Positions 17,436 through 26,275 of a stretch of 64,000 nt of DNA are shown piece after piece. The notes under the pieces are model-generated. The model was not told the DNA's origin. It saw nothing but the letters and a program-made list of their open reading frames with translations, and ran no database searches. The stretch comes from Streptomyces sp. ALI-76-A. Its GTDB lineage: Bacteria > Actinomycetota > Actinomycetes > Streptomycetales > Streptomycetaceae. Numbering within the stretch: the stretch's first letter is position 1; each line of letters begins with the position of its first letter. The stretch spans positions 806,001-870,000 of the forward strand of contig NZ_JASVWB010000004.1 in the NCBI RefSeq assembly GCF_030287445.1, in the 5' to 3' direction. The translations under genes were made by a program, and so were the position numbers.

Positions 17436-18579
17436 TTGGGCACCCCCACGGTCATGCCTTCCCTGATGCCCGAGCCCTTCACTTCGACCAGGCCGTTGGC
17501 GAACATCCCCAGCTCCACCGGGACCATCTCGCTGCCGCCCCCGGTGACCGGCGCCTCCAGGGCGTAGCCGCCGCCCGGCCGGGCCATGAGCGCGTTGACC
17601 GGCACCGCCAGTACGTCCCGGCGGCTGTCGGCCTCCAGGATCACGTCGACGGAGGCGGCCTGGTAGCGGCCCAGTTTCTTCTGGTCCTTGATCTTCAGCT
17701 GGACCGGAAGGGTGGCTTCGTCCGCGCCCTGGCTCTCGCCGCCGGCTCCGGTTCCGGACCCGGCCGAGCCGTTGCCCGGGGTGCCGATGTCGGTGACCTC
17801 GCCCACCACGGTGCTGCCGTCCGGGAGCCGGACCGTTGCCTTGGAGCCCTCCTTCACCAGGGCCTCGTGCTGCGGGTCCAGGTCCATGGAGACGATCCGC
17901 TCGGTGCCCGTCCAGGTCAGCACCTCGCCGCCGGCGACCGCGCCGGGCGAGGTCTTGAGCTCCGTGACCCGCTGGGCCCCCGACGCGACCACGGCGTCCC
18001 CGGGCCCAACGGTCCCGGTCTGCTCGGTGTTGAGGTCGTCCTGCCATTCCTGGACCGCCTGGGCGGTGGCCGAGGTGTACTCGTCGTTCACCTCGAAGCC
18101 GTCATAGCCCAGAGCGGCGAGATTGCGCTCCAGCATCCGCACGTCGGTGCCCTCGCTGCCGGGTTCCAGCGTCCGGTAGAAGGGGATCGACCCGTACAAC
18201 AGGGGGACCTTGCGCTCGTTGACCCGGTAGACGGCGTCGCCGCGTTCGAGCATGTCGCCCTCGCCGGGGACCCAGGTGACGAACTCGCCGTCGGCGGCGG
18301 CCTGGCTGTCGCCGCTCTGCCCGGCCTGCCCGGACGGGGCGGCGGCGGAGCCGTCGGTGACGGCGGTCGGCTCGCCGTGGCCCAGGGTGCCGTCCACGGT
18401 CTCGGTGCTGGTCAGGGTCATCTGCCGGACCGTCGTCGTCGCGGCCGGCCCGTCGGGGGCGGCCTGCGCCGTCGGTCCGTCGTCACCGCTGAACGTGCCG
18501 GTGGCGGCGAGTCCCGCCGCGGCGGCCACGGCGATGGCGATCACCAGCACGAGGGCCCTGCGGCGGATGCGGCTCCTGC
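17432..18579 (-). CDS. Membrane fusion (efflux adaptor) protein, 5' end lost
   Basis: The product has one N-terminal membrane anchor ([20 protein letters not shown]), a peptidoglycan-binding-like helical segment ([20 protein letters not shown]) and beta-barrel/lipoyl-like segments ending in a [21 protein letters not shown] MacA/HlyD domain. Such proteins link an ABC exporter to the cell envelope. Translation in frame continues upstream of 18579 only into sequence antisense to the histidine kinase, so the native start is lost. An internal GTG at 18550 could serve. It forms an operon with the ATPase via a 4-base overlap. Confidence 0.8.
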
Positions 18580-19314
18580 GACACCTTCGACGAGCTGCTC
18601 GCCCGCCTGGACGCCGCCTTCGACGCGCAGAGGCGGTTCGTCGCCAACGCCTCACACGAACTGCGCACCCCGCTGACCTTGCAACGTACGGTGATCGAGG
18701 TCGCGCTCAGCAATCCGGACCCGGACGTGAAGGCTCTGCGGGCGGTGTGCGAGCGGACCCTGGCCATCGGAGAGGACCAGAACCAGCTGATCGACGCGCT
18801 GCTGACCCTGGCGAGCAGCCAGAGCGGGGTCTTCCGGACCGAGCCGCTGGACCTCGCCGAAGTCGTCACCGACGTGCTCGACGACCTCGCGCCCACCCGC
18901 CCCGAGGACGTCACCCTGGACGTCACGCTCGCCCCCGCCGCGACCGAGGGCAGCACCAGCCTCGTGGAACGGCTGCTGACCAACCTGGTCGGCAACGCCC
19001 AGCGCTACACCCGTCACGACGGCTGGATCAGGGTGACCACCGGCCTGGACGGCGGGGTGCCCACCCTGCGGGTCGTGAACAGCGGACCGGTGGTACCCCG
19101 GGAGGCCATCCCTTCGCTGTACCAGCCCTTCCAGCGGCTCGGCCACCGCTCCGCGCGCGGTGACGGCCACGGTCTCGGGCTGTCGATCGTCGCGGCGATC
19201 GCCAGCGCCCACCGGGCCCGGATCACCACCGAGCCGGGACCGGAGGGCGGACTCGACATCACCGTCGCCTTCCCCCGGCGCAGGGACGAGCCACACGGGA
19301 TGCTCGTGCCCTGA
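18580..19314 (+). pseudogene. Sensor histidine kinase, N-terminal half deleted
   Basis: The frame begins abruptly in the HAMP-to-HisKA linker (DTFDELLARLDAAFDAQRRF) and holds the phospho-acceptor box FVANASHELRTPL. It is followed by the ATPase N-box LLTNLVGNAQRYT and G-box GDGHGLGLSIV, ending at a normal stop. Membrane sensor helices and the HAMP start are gone, and no response regulator precedes it. The break coincides with the lost start of the divergent membrane fusion gene, so one deletion damaged both. Confidence 0.85.
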
Positions 19315-19539
19315 CCCGGCCGGCGAAGGGCACCTGACGGGCAAGAGCCCGGGTCAGGTCAGGCTGTCTTCTCGTGCGTCCGGGAGAAGCCCGGCTTCCT
19401 GGGCGGGTACGGCACCAGAAGGTTCTCCGTGCGGAACGTACATCGCTACCGGGAGGAACTCACGCGGCTGCGCGAGAGGTTCGGGGAGAGCCACCGACTC
19501 GACACCCTCGACAACGGGTCGTTGTGTCCCAGTATCTCC

Positions 19540-19767
19540 TTACTGTCGTCGCCACTTTCCTGCGGGCCACTCGTGCCGGGCCGCGGCGATCGCGTCGAGC
19601 ATGTCCTCCCGGCCGGCGTCGGCGACCTTGCCCAGAACGGTGCCGTCCGCCGGGTTGAGAACCTCGAACGTGGCGCTGCCCGCGGCGCTACGGAGCTCTC
19701 CGTCGATCAGCAGGCGCTCCTCGTGCGGAGACGCTGTCGACGGCGGACCTGATGGAGTAGTGGACAT
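19540..19767 (-). pseudogene. Aldehyde dehydrogenase N-terminal stub
   Basis: From ATG 19767 the 75-residue product has the ALDH N-terminus: RLLIDGELRSAAGSATFEVL, NPADGTVLGKVADAGREDML and DAIAAARHEW. It ends before the NAD-binding and catalytic Cys domains. The upstream side of the relic (19320-19539) contains EKPGFLGGYGTR and HRYREELTRLRERFGESHR in plus frames, which I do not recognise. Confidence 0.8.
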
Positions 19768-19948
19768 CGTCTATCTCCTCATGTGGGGGGCTGAAGTTGT
19801 CGAGGTGCGGCACGGAGCGGCTCGGGAGGCTGAGAATGGCCGGACTCCGTTGGGCGGTGCGTGCGCGAGCGATCCGCGTCGCGCCCGGCGTATGTGTGCC
19901 TGATCAGGCAAAGCGTCCCCCGGCCGCCGCGTTCTCGTGGGGCGTGGG

Positions 19949-20395
19949 TCAGGACTCCCCTGCGAGGACCGCGGTGCGCACGGTGTCGTGCCATGTCGCG
20001 CCCGCGGCGATGGCCTGACGCCGCCACTGGCGGATCGCCTTGGGCGGCATACCGACGGCGAGAGCGCCGGTGACCCGGTCGCCGGTGCGGTAGGCGGCGA
20101 CGAAGCGGCGCTCGGCCGGGTCGCCCTCCACGACGGCCACCTCGTCGGGACCGCGCAGATAGCCGTACGCCTGGATCTTCATGTCGTACTGGTCGGACCA
20201 GAAGTACGGCACCGGCGCGAACGGCTTGCCCGCCTGGGGGCGAGGAGGTTGCGGGCGGCGGCCATGCCCTGTTCGGCGGCGTTGGTGCGGTGCTCGATCC
20301 GCATCGAGGCGGCGAACAGCGGGTTGTACCAGCGGGCGACGTCACCGGCCGCGTAGACGTTCGGGGCGGCGGCGCAGTACTCAGTGGTCTGACAG
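19949..20395 (-). pseudogene. FAD-dependent ferredoxin reductase C-terminal remnant, frameshifted
   Basis: It starts inside the second FAD motif (NVYAAGDVARWYNPLF), continues RIEHRTNAAEQGMAAARNLL, then loses one base in a C run near 20240 and resumes as PYFWSDQYDMKIQAYGYLRG to the stop at 19949. This is the C-terminal half of a rhodocoxin/putidaredoxin reductase-type enzyme. The N-terminal FAD and NAD domains are missing. Confidence 0.8.
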
Positions 20396-20520
20396 AAGGC
20401 GCACCGACGGCAGTCGAGCGCAGCGTGAGTAGGTTGAATCGGCTGACGAGGATAACGGCCGGGCGCACCGGCATGTTCCGGATCTACTGTTCGTCCAACG
20501 GATGCACCAGTGGGTCACCT

Positions 20521-21174
20521 TCACGGCTGGGTGCGTCGCTCGGCGGCGTCGAACGCGGGTGCGAGCGGGGCCAGCGCCGCGCGGAGCCGGTCGGGCAGTG
20601 AACCGGAGGGCACGACCAGTCCTCGGGCGTCGAAACTCCCGGCGGCCTCTGCGTTCCCGGTCGGCCGGAGCCAGCCTTCCAGCGCGATGCGAACGGCCGC
20701 GGCCACGCTTGCCGCGAGAACGCGGGCCGTGTGCGCTTCGGCCTCACCTATGCGTTCGGCGATCACCGCCGTGAGAGGGGGCCCGATGCCGGCGGTGGTA
20801 TCGAGGAACGCGTCGCGCAGCGCGGTCTGGGTGGTGATCAGCAGCAGCGCGTCGTGTGCGCGCTCGCCGGTGTTCGTGTACTGCTCGACCACTGCTTCGG
20901 TGACGGCGTCGGCCAGGCGCACTCCTGCGGGCCGGGCCGCGACCGCCGCCGCGATCCGCGCTTCCCGGTCCGCGGTAACAGCTGAGACGATCGCCTGCTC
21001 GCGGCTGGCGAAGTAGTTGTTGTAGGTGCGCGGCGAGACCCCGGCCGCTTCGGCGATGTCCTCGACCCGCACCTGGTCGGGTCCGCGCTCCACGGCCAGG
21101 CGCAGCGCCGCCTCGCGCAGCGCCTCGCGCGTGGCCTGCTTCTTCCGCTCCCGCAGTCCTGGTGGTGTCGTCAC
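20521..21174 (-). CDS. TetR/AcrR-family regulator
   Basis: The 217-residue protein has the TetR helix-turn-helix at about residues 8-55 (ERKKQATREALREAALRLAV, then VEDIAEAAGVSPRTYNNYFA) and a C-terminal MftR-like helical domain. GTG 21174 gives a normal N-terminus; the longer frame upstream crosses the divergent gene. The palindrome at 21201-21238 sits between it and the divergent gene at 21292, so it probably represses both. Confidence 0.88.
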   Translation of the reverse strand: MTTPPGLRERKKQATREALREAALRLAVERGPDQVRVEDIAEAAGVSPRTYNNYFASREQAIVSAVTADREARIAAAVAARPAGVRLADAVTEAVVEQYTNTGERAHDALLLITTQTALRDAFLDTTAGIGPPLTAVIAERIGEAEAHTARVLAASVAAAVRIALEGWLRPTGNAEAAGSFDARGLVVPSGSLPDRLRAALAPLAPAFDAAERRTQP

Positions 21175-21200
21175 GGTGTCAGCGTTCCATACAGGCCTGC

Positions 21201-21238
21201 GTGCCCGCAAAGTTGCGTACGCGCAAACTTGCGGGCAC
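21201..21238. promoter_or_regulatory. Long palindrome in the divergent TetR promoter region
   Basis: GTGCCCGCAA and TTGCGGGCAC are perfect 10-bp outer arms, with an imperfect inner palindrome around GCGTACGC. Its position, 27 bases from the TetR start and 53 from the divergent start, fits an operator controlling both genes. Confidence 0.75.
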
Positions 21239-21291
21239 GCATTTTTCCTGTCAACCTCGACCCGACCGAGACCGACAGAGAGGCCGTCCCG

Positions 21292-22317
21292 ATGCGAGCA
21301 AGAGGAATGACCTACGACACCGGATTTGTCGTGCACGGCCAGATATCCCGCGAGCACTTCGACCCCGCGGTGGTCCGTCGCGAGCTCGCCATCATCCGCG
21401 ACGACCTGCACTGCAACGCGGTCCAGATCATCGGCGGCGAACCGGGCCGACTGGAGCTGGCAGCCGGTGCCGCCGCCGAACTCGGCCTGGAGGTCTGGTT
21501 CTCTCCCTATCCGCTGGAGCTGGATCCAGAGCGGATCCTCACGCTCTTCCGCGACTGCGCCGAGCGAGCGGAACGGCTCCGGCAGCAGGGTGCCACAGTC
21601 GTGTTCGTCACCGGGGTCGAGCTGAGCGTGATGAACCGCGGGTTCCTGTCCGGAGAGAGCCCCGAGGAGCGGGTCGAGCAGCTGATGAGCCAACCCGAGC
21701 GGCGGGCCGAAGCGATGCGCGAACTCGGCGTGCGCATCAACGCATTCCTCCGCGAGGCCGCAGCCACGGTCCGCGAGCACTTCCAGGGCAAACTCACCTA
21801 CGCATCCATCCAGTTCGAGCAGGTCGACTGGACTCCCTTCGACATGGTGACATTCGAGCTGATCCGCTCCGCCGAGGTCGCCGACCGGTTCCGGGACGCG
21901 GTGCGCACCCTGGCCCAAGGCCCGAAGCCGCTCGCCGTCACCGGGTTCGGCACCGCGGCCTACCGCGGCGCCGGAGACCGCGGTGGGCGGGTGCTGGAAG
22001 TGGTCGAGCACGACCCGCAGACCAAGGCCCCTCTACGGCTGAACGGCATACACGAGCGTGACGAGGCCGGCCAGGCCGCATATCTGAGCGAGCTGCTCGA
22101 GATCTTCGAGACCGAGGGCGTGGACAGCGCGTTCGTGTTCTTGTTCGCCTTGCCTGGCTACCCGCACCGCCCGGACGGAGACCCCAGGGACGACTTGGAC
22201 CGGGCCGGGCTGGGCATCGTCAAACTCCTCGAAGGGCGCCGGGGGCAGACCTACCCCGACATGGAATGGGAGCCCAAGGCCGCCTTCACGGCGGTGGCGC
22301 AGCGGTATCGGAGGTGA
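21292..22317 (+). CDS. Conserved actinobacterial protein of unknown function, barrel-like
   Basis: The 341-residue product begins at ATG 21292, with AGAGAGG upstream. Motifs include REHFDPAVVRRELAIIRDDL, HCNAVQIIGGEPGRLELAAG, a GLEVWFSPYP strand, VVFVTGVELSVMNRGFL and FFQ-like repeating alpha/beta units suggestive of a TIM barrel. Similar proteins are, as I recall, sometimes annotated as abortive infection or glycosidase-like, with no proven role. No catalytic residues can be assigned with confidence; the conserved Glu in TGVELS and the QFEQVDW segment are candidates. It is divergent from a TetR gene and followed by a very strong palindromic terminator, so it is a single-gene transcription unit. 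Confidence 0.75.
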   Translation: MRARGMTYDTGFVVHGQISREHFDPAVVRRELAIIRDDLHCNAVQIIGGEPGRLELAAGAAAELGLEVWFSPYPLELDPERILTLFRDCAERAERLRQQGATVVFVTGVELSVMNRGFLSGESPEERVEQLMSQPERRAEAMRELGVRINAFLREAAATVREHFQGKLTYASIQFEQVDWTPFDMVTFELIRSAEVADRFRDAVRTLAQGPKPLAVTGFGTAAYRGAGDRGGRVLEVVEHDPQTKAPLRLNGIHERDEAGQAAYLSELLEIFETEGVDSAFVFLFALPGYPHRPDGDPRDDLDRAGLGIVKLLEGRRGQTYPDMEWEPKAAFTAVAQRYRR

Positions 22318-22341
22318 CAGACCTCGCACACAACGACCACG

Positions 22342-22380
22342 GCTCGGGGTCTGCACTGCGCCGCAGTGCAGACCCCGAGC
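22342..22380. terminator. 39-bp perfect palindrome, bidirectional terminator
   Basis: Arms of 19 bases (22342-22360 and 22362-22380, beginning GCTCGGGGTCTGCACTGCG) pair perfectly around one base, 24 bases after the stop of the preceding gene. There is no T tract, as is common for actinobacterial terminators. Confidence 0.8.
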
Positions 22381-22381
22381 A

Positions 22382-22640
22382 GAGGGAAGCGGTATTCCCG
22401 AGCAGAGGGAAGCGGTATTCGCCGAACTCGCCGCATGCCTCGCGCCGGTCTGCCGCCGCCGCGACCTGCGGGCCAACGGCGTGTTGTACGTGCGCGGGTC
22501 ACTGATGCAAGGCGTTGCGGGCAACTGCTGGTCGATCACGGAGGCGGTCGGCCTGGACCGGCCGTACCACCTGCACCACCTGCTCGAACGCCGCGATCCT
22601 CACGCACGCCTTCTGGAACGGACGTCGCCGGACCCGAACG
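22382..22640 (+). pseudogene. IS701-family transposase N-terminal remnant
   Basis: The frame reads REAVFAELAACLAPVCRRRD, then RANGVLYVRGSLMQGVAGN and WSITEAVGLDRPYHLHHLLE, matching the N-terminus of IS701 transposases. A 22-base direct duplication (CGAGCAGAGGGAAGCGGTATTC) precedes it at 22376-22424. Homology ends at about 22600. Confidence 0.8.
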
Positions 22641-22854
22641 GCTCGATGCCCGCTCCCAGCACAAGCACGCCCTCGAACGTGAAGGCGGCGAGGGCCAGGA
22701 GGCGGCGTAGCCGTGTCGGACCCGCCACCCGAGCCGGAGCCGCCGCCCCTGTCGTGGTCCTTGCCCAGGCGGTGGCCTTGTTGCTGTCGGCCGCCTACAG
22801 GGCGCGTCGGATCGGGTCGAGGGCCAGGCCGTTGGGGAGGCCGTCGGTGGGCAG

Positions 22855-22970
22855 GGTGCGATCTGGCGCTGCTCGGCCGTCGCAGCTTCGCTGTCGACCT
22901 GCCCGGGCACGGCTTCGACGCGCGGTACCCGGCCGCCTACCAGGCCCGCAGGACCTCGAAGCTTGGGCGG
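22855..22970 (+). pseudogene. Alpha/beta hydrolase N-terminal fragment
   Basis: In one plus frame LALLGRRSFAVDLPGHGFDA is followed by RYPAAYQAR and, after a shift, DLEAWAA. This fits the strand-3 region of an alpha/beta hydrolase. Upstream and downstream parts are missing. Confidence 0.55.
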
Positions 22971-23022
22971 CCCCACCGTTGATCCAACCTGGGTGATCAC
23001 CGACCGGCCTGTTGTGAGATCC

Positions 23023-23986
23023 GTGTTCACCGACATCGAAATCTTCCAGCAGACGCTCGTGGCCAGCGGGCTGCCGCCTGTGCTCAGCGGGCGGCACAAC
23101 AGCGGGTAATTCCGGGCCGCATCGTCGCACGCGACCTCGGGCCTCTCAAGCTGCTCGAACTGGTCACGCCCGAGGGCGAGTGCTTCCGGGACGCTCGTTG
23201 CGTCCGCGCCGACGACGAGGAGCTGTGGCAGATCGACCTGGTGACGCGGGGACTAGCGCGCGTCGAGCAGGGCCGTGGCACCGCCGATCTCGGGCCGCCG
23301 ACCTGGTCCTCATCGACCCGGCGCGGCCGGTACGGTTCGCCAGCACCGCCAGCACGCACGTGACCATGCTGGTGCCCCGGCGGGAGCTGCGGCTCCGCCC
23401 CGGCGACGCCGCCCGCCTGGCCGGAGTACGTATCAAAGGCGACCGCGGCCCGGGGGCGCTGGTGTCCTCGCTGGCGCGGGACATGGTCCGGTCGCTGACC
23501 GGGTTCCGGGCCGGCGAGGCGGACCGGTCGGCGGCCGCGGTGATCGAGCTGATCTCGGTGGCACTCGAGGCCCAGCTGGGCGACGCGCGCCCGGGCCCCG
23601 ACGAGGCGCTGCGCGATCGCATTCTCGGCTACATCGAGGCGCGGTTGTCCGACCGGGATCTCACCCCGGCCAGCATCGCCGCGGCCCACCACACCTCCGT
23701 ACGCCGGCTCCGCAAGCTTTTCCAGGACCAGCCGCTGACCGTCGCGGCCCTCATCCGCCAGCGCCGCCTGGAGCGGTGCCGCGCCGACCTGGCGCGAAGC
23801 GACCGGACGGTCGCAGCTGTCGCCACGCGCTGGGGATGCGCCGATCCGGCGCATTTCAGCAGGCTCTTCAAGGCCACGTACGGCTACAACGCGGCGGCAC
23901 TGACGTCCAGCAGGGGTGCGCAGACAGTCAAGGCGCCCACCGCCCGGCCCGGCGAGGATGGTGGCGTACACGTCATAGAAAGGTGA
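23023..23986 (+). pseudogene. AraC-family regulator with two frameshifts
   Basis: The N-terminal part (VFTDIEIFQQTLVASGLPPV, then after a shift RIVARDLGPLKLLELVTPEG) and the central part (VLIDPARPVRFASTAS onward) lie in different frames, with breaks near 23105 and 23285. The C-terminal 230 residues are intact and carry the two AraC helix-turn-helix motifs (TPASIAAAHHTSVRRLRKLF and VAAVATRWGCADPAHFSRLF). This is the AraC-binding-like sensor plus HTH type. If both indels are real, only the HTH part could be made. Confidence 0.8.
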
Positions 23987-23990
23987 TCGT

Positions 23991-24510
23991 ATGGAACCGT
24001 CGGTCGAGGCGATGAGCGCCATTCCCGGCCGGATGTACGAGGCTTGGAACCGCGGGGACAATGTATGAGGCTTGGAACCGCGGGGACGTCGCCGGTTTCT
24101 TCGCCGAGGACGCCCTGTTCGCGGAGCTCGAGGGAACCATCTACCGGAGCCGCTCGGGAGTCATCGCGGCGCACGAGGAGATCCTCGGCACGGTGATGAA
24201 AGGTTCCCAACTGGTGCGGGGGGAAGTGGCGTTCGCCCGGATCGTGAGCCCGGGCGTCGGCGTGCTCCACAGCCGCGTCGGCATCCTCATGCCGGGCGAG
24301 GAGGAGCCGCCGCCGACACGCTTCTCCATGCAGCTTTTCGTCACGGTGTGGCGGAACGACCGCTGGGCCGTTGTGGCCCTGGAGAACGCGCGCCTGCTTT
24401 CTCTGGAGACCATGGCTGCCCGGATCAGCTCGGTCGTGAGGCGCGGCGCCTCTCGACTGACGTGCCCCCGCGACGCCGGGAACGCCGGGATGACCCAACC
24501 GGGAAGGTCT
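23991..24510 (+). pseudogene. SnoaL-like protein broken by a 28-base tandem duplication
   Basis: ATG 23991 follows GAAAGG and gives EPSVEAMSAIPGRMYEAWNR-GD, then a stop. The bases from 24033 are repeated at 24061 (both encode MYEAWNRGD, one base different), a 28-base step that shifts the frame. From the second copy the SnoaL/NTF2-like domain continues intact (YRSRSGVIAAHEEILGTVMK, VGVLHSRVGILMPGEEEPPP, VVALENARLLSLETMAAR). The 3' end runs into the MITE at 24509, so the native stop may also be lost. Confidence 0.8.
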
Positions 24511-24677
24511 AGTGCCGTGGCAGGCGACGTTCGCCCCGTGGCGACGCCCGGCACGCCCTCTCGCCGCACCGGCCGAAAGCCCAAGTACATCCAGTACGAG
24601 GGCTTCCGGCCGGCGCGCCGAGAGCACGCACCGGACGCCGCTCCTTGACGGGCAAACGTTGCCTGCCGCGGCACTAG
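24509..24677. mobile_element. 169-bp palindromic MITE
   Basis: The ends are 28-bp inverted repeats with 3 mismatches, starting CTAGTGCCGTGGCAGGC on the left and ending GCCTGCCGCGGCACTAG on the right. The interior is also a near-palindrome around GTACATCCAGTAC, so the whole element could fold into one long hairpin. There is no transposase. The outer C-TA-G fits the TA target preference of IS630/Tc1 transposases, and the partial IS630 at 63702 also starts CTAGTG. It abuts the stop codon of the monooxygenase gene, whose TAG lies in the terminal CTAG. Confidence 0.8.
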
Positions 24678-26119
24678 CTCAGATACCGGGCCACTGCCTC
24701 CTCGATCCTCGTCCCGTCCGCACTCTCCGCTGCCCAGGCCACGTATCCGTCGGGCCGTACCAGGACAGTCGTCCGGCGGTTGCCCGCCCAGCGCTCCACG
24801 GTCAGCCACTCCTCACGGACTCCGAGGCCGTCGTACGTCCCGGGGGTGATCAGCGCGAACCGGCCGCCGCGCAGCGCCTCGTAGAGCCGGCCGCTCTTCA
24901 GGGCGACGTCGGGGACGCGGGTGCCGGTGAGTCGGTGGGCACCGCGGGGGGCGGGGTAGGCGTAGCCGATTCCGGTGATCTGACCCAGGGCCTTGCGCTG
25001 GAGGGGCGGGGTCATGTCGACGAACCCGGAGACCAGGGCGCGGGCGGCGCGCAGGAGCGGATTGCGCGCTCGGGCCAGCCGGACCAGTCCGCCACTGCTG
25101 CGCAGCACCGCCTTGCCGACCGGGTGGCGCTCGGCCTCGTAGGTGTCGAGGAGCTTTTCGGGCGCCCGGCCCTGGACGGCTGCGGCGAGCTTCCAGCTCA
25201 GGTTGGCGGCGTCCTGGAGGCCGGTGTTCATGCCCTGCCCGCCGGCCGGGGAGTGGATGTGCGCGGCGTCCCCGGCGAGGAAGACCCGCCCGACCCGGTA
25301 GTGCGGTGCCTGGCGCTCGTCACTGTGGAAACGGGAGAGCCAGCGGGCGTCGTGCATGCCGTAGTCGGTGCCCAGGGCACGGCGGGTGATCTCCTTGACC
25401 TCGTCGAGATCGAGCAGGGCGTCGTCGGAGACCTCGTTGCGGCGGTTCCAGCCCATGACGCGATACCAGCCGTCGCCGAAGGAGGCGATCATCGCGAAGG
25501 CGTCGCCGCGGCCGTTGACGGTGAGGACGTCCTCGGGCTTCTCGGCCAGCCGGACATCGGCGAGGATCAGCGACTTGATGACGGAGACACCGGTGAAGTC
25601 CAGGCCGACCGCCTCCCGCACGGCGCTCCGATGCCCGTCGGCGCCGACGACGTAGGCCGCTCGGCGGGTGACGACCGCCCCGTCCGCGCCGCGCACGTCG
25701 AGGTCGACCCCCTCGTCGTCCTGCCGCAGCCCCACGACCTCGCTCTCGTACGCGAATTCGACCCCAGCCTCCCGGGCCCGCCGCTCCAGGAGCCGCTCGA
25801 CCTCGTACTGCGGGGTGATGAGCAGGAACGGGAAACGCGAGGGCAGCGTGCTCAGATCGAGGGAGAGTCGGCGGAAGAGCCGCAGGCGGGTGATGGTGTC
25901 GCCGGTGGTGAGGAGTTCGTCGGCGAGTCCGCGGGCATCGAGTTGCTCCAGGGTGCGGGCGTGCACCCCGAAGGCGCGGGAGAGGTTGCTGGTCTTGCGC
26001 GGCCGCTTCTCGACGAGGGTCACGGTGACACCGGCGGTGGCGAGGTCACCGGCGAGGAGAAGGCCGGTGGGGCCGGAGCCGACGACGATCACGGTGCGGT
26101 GGGTGGCGGTTCTGTTCAT
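24674..26119 (-). CDS. FAD-dependent aromatic-type monooxygenase
   Basis: This 481-residue class A flavoprotein monooxygenase has the dinucleotide motif IVVGSGPTGLLLAGDLA at residues about 10-27. It also has the DG motif YVVGADGHRSAVR and the GD motif GRVFLAGDAAHIHSPAGGQG followed by MNTGLQDAANLSWKLA. The C-terminal thioredoxin-like extension is shortened. Such NAD(P)H enzymes hydroxylate phenolic or polyketide substrates or inactivate antibiotics. ATG 26119 has AGGAGG at good spacing. It is divergent from a TetR gene across a repeat-rich operator region. The MITE at its 3' end supplies the last base pairs of the stop codon. Confidence 0.92.
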   Translation of the reverse strand: MNRTATHRTVIVVGSGPTGLLLAGDLATAGVTVTLVEKRPRKTSNLSRAFGVHARTLEQLDARGLADELLTTGDTITRLRLFRRLSLDLSTLPSRFPFLLITPQYEVERLLERRAREAGVEFAYESEVVGLRQDDEGVDLDVRGADGAVVTRRAAYVVGADGHRSAVREAVGLDFTGVSVIKSLILADVRLAEKPEDVLTVNGRGDAFAMIASFGDGWYRVMGWNRRNEVSDDALLDLDEVKEITRRALGTDYGMHDARWLSRFHSDERQAPHYRVGRVFLAGDAAHIHSPAGGQGMNTGLQDAANLSWKLAAAVQGRAPEKLLDTYEAERHPVGKAVLRSSGGLVRLARARNPLLRAARALVSGFVDMTPPLQRKALGQITGIGYAYPAPRGAHRLTGTRVPDVALKSGRLYEALRGGRFALITPGTYDGLGVREEWLTVERWAGNRRTTVLVRPDGYVAWAAESADGTRIEEAVARYLS

Positions 26120-26171
26120 GGTGGCCTCCTGTTGTCGAGCTTGTTTGTCCTCGCCGATTGCCAACGCCTGT

Positions 26172-26275
26172 TTGCCAACGCTTGTTGGCGAACATAGTGA
26201 GGCATGGAAGGGCTGTCAACAGTCGTTGGCAAACAACTGTTGGCGACTCGCGCCTGTTCGCCTACGCTTGTTGGC
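26172..26275. promoter_or_regulatory. Two near-identical operators between the monooxygenase and TetR genes
   Basis: The palindrome GCCAACGCTTGTTGGC at 26174-26189 recurs as GCCTACGCTTGTTGGC at 26260-26275, the latter touching the TetR start codon. Extra half-sites (GTTGGCAAACAACTGTTGGC at about 26225-26244) lie between. The arrangement indicates dual repression of both divergent promoters by the TetR protein. Confidence 0.85.

Noticed and set aside
24512..26197. 561-codon plus-strand open frame opposite the FAD monooxygenase
   Set aside because: Low-complexity shadow; all conserved motifs are on the other strand.
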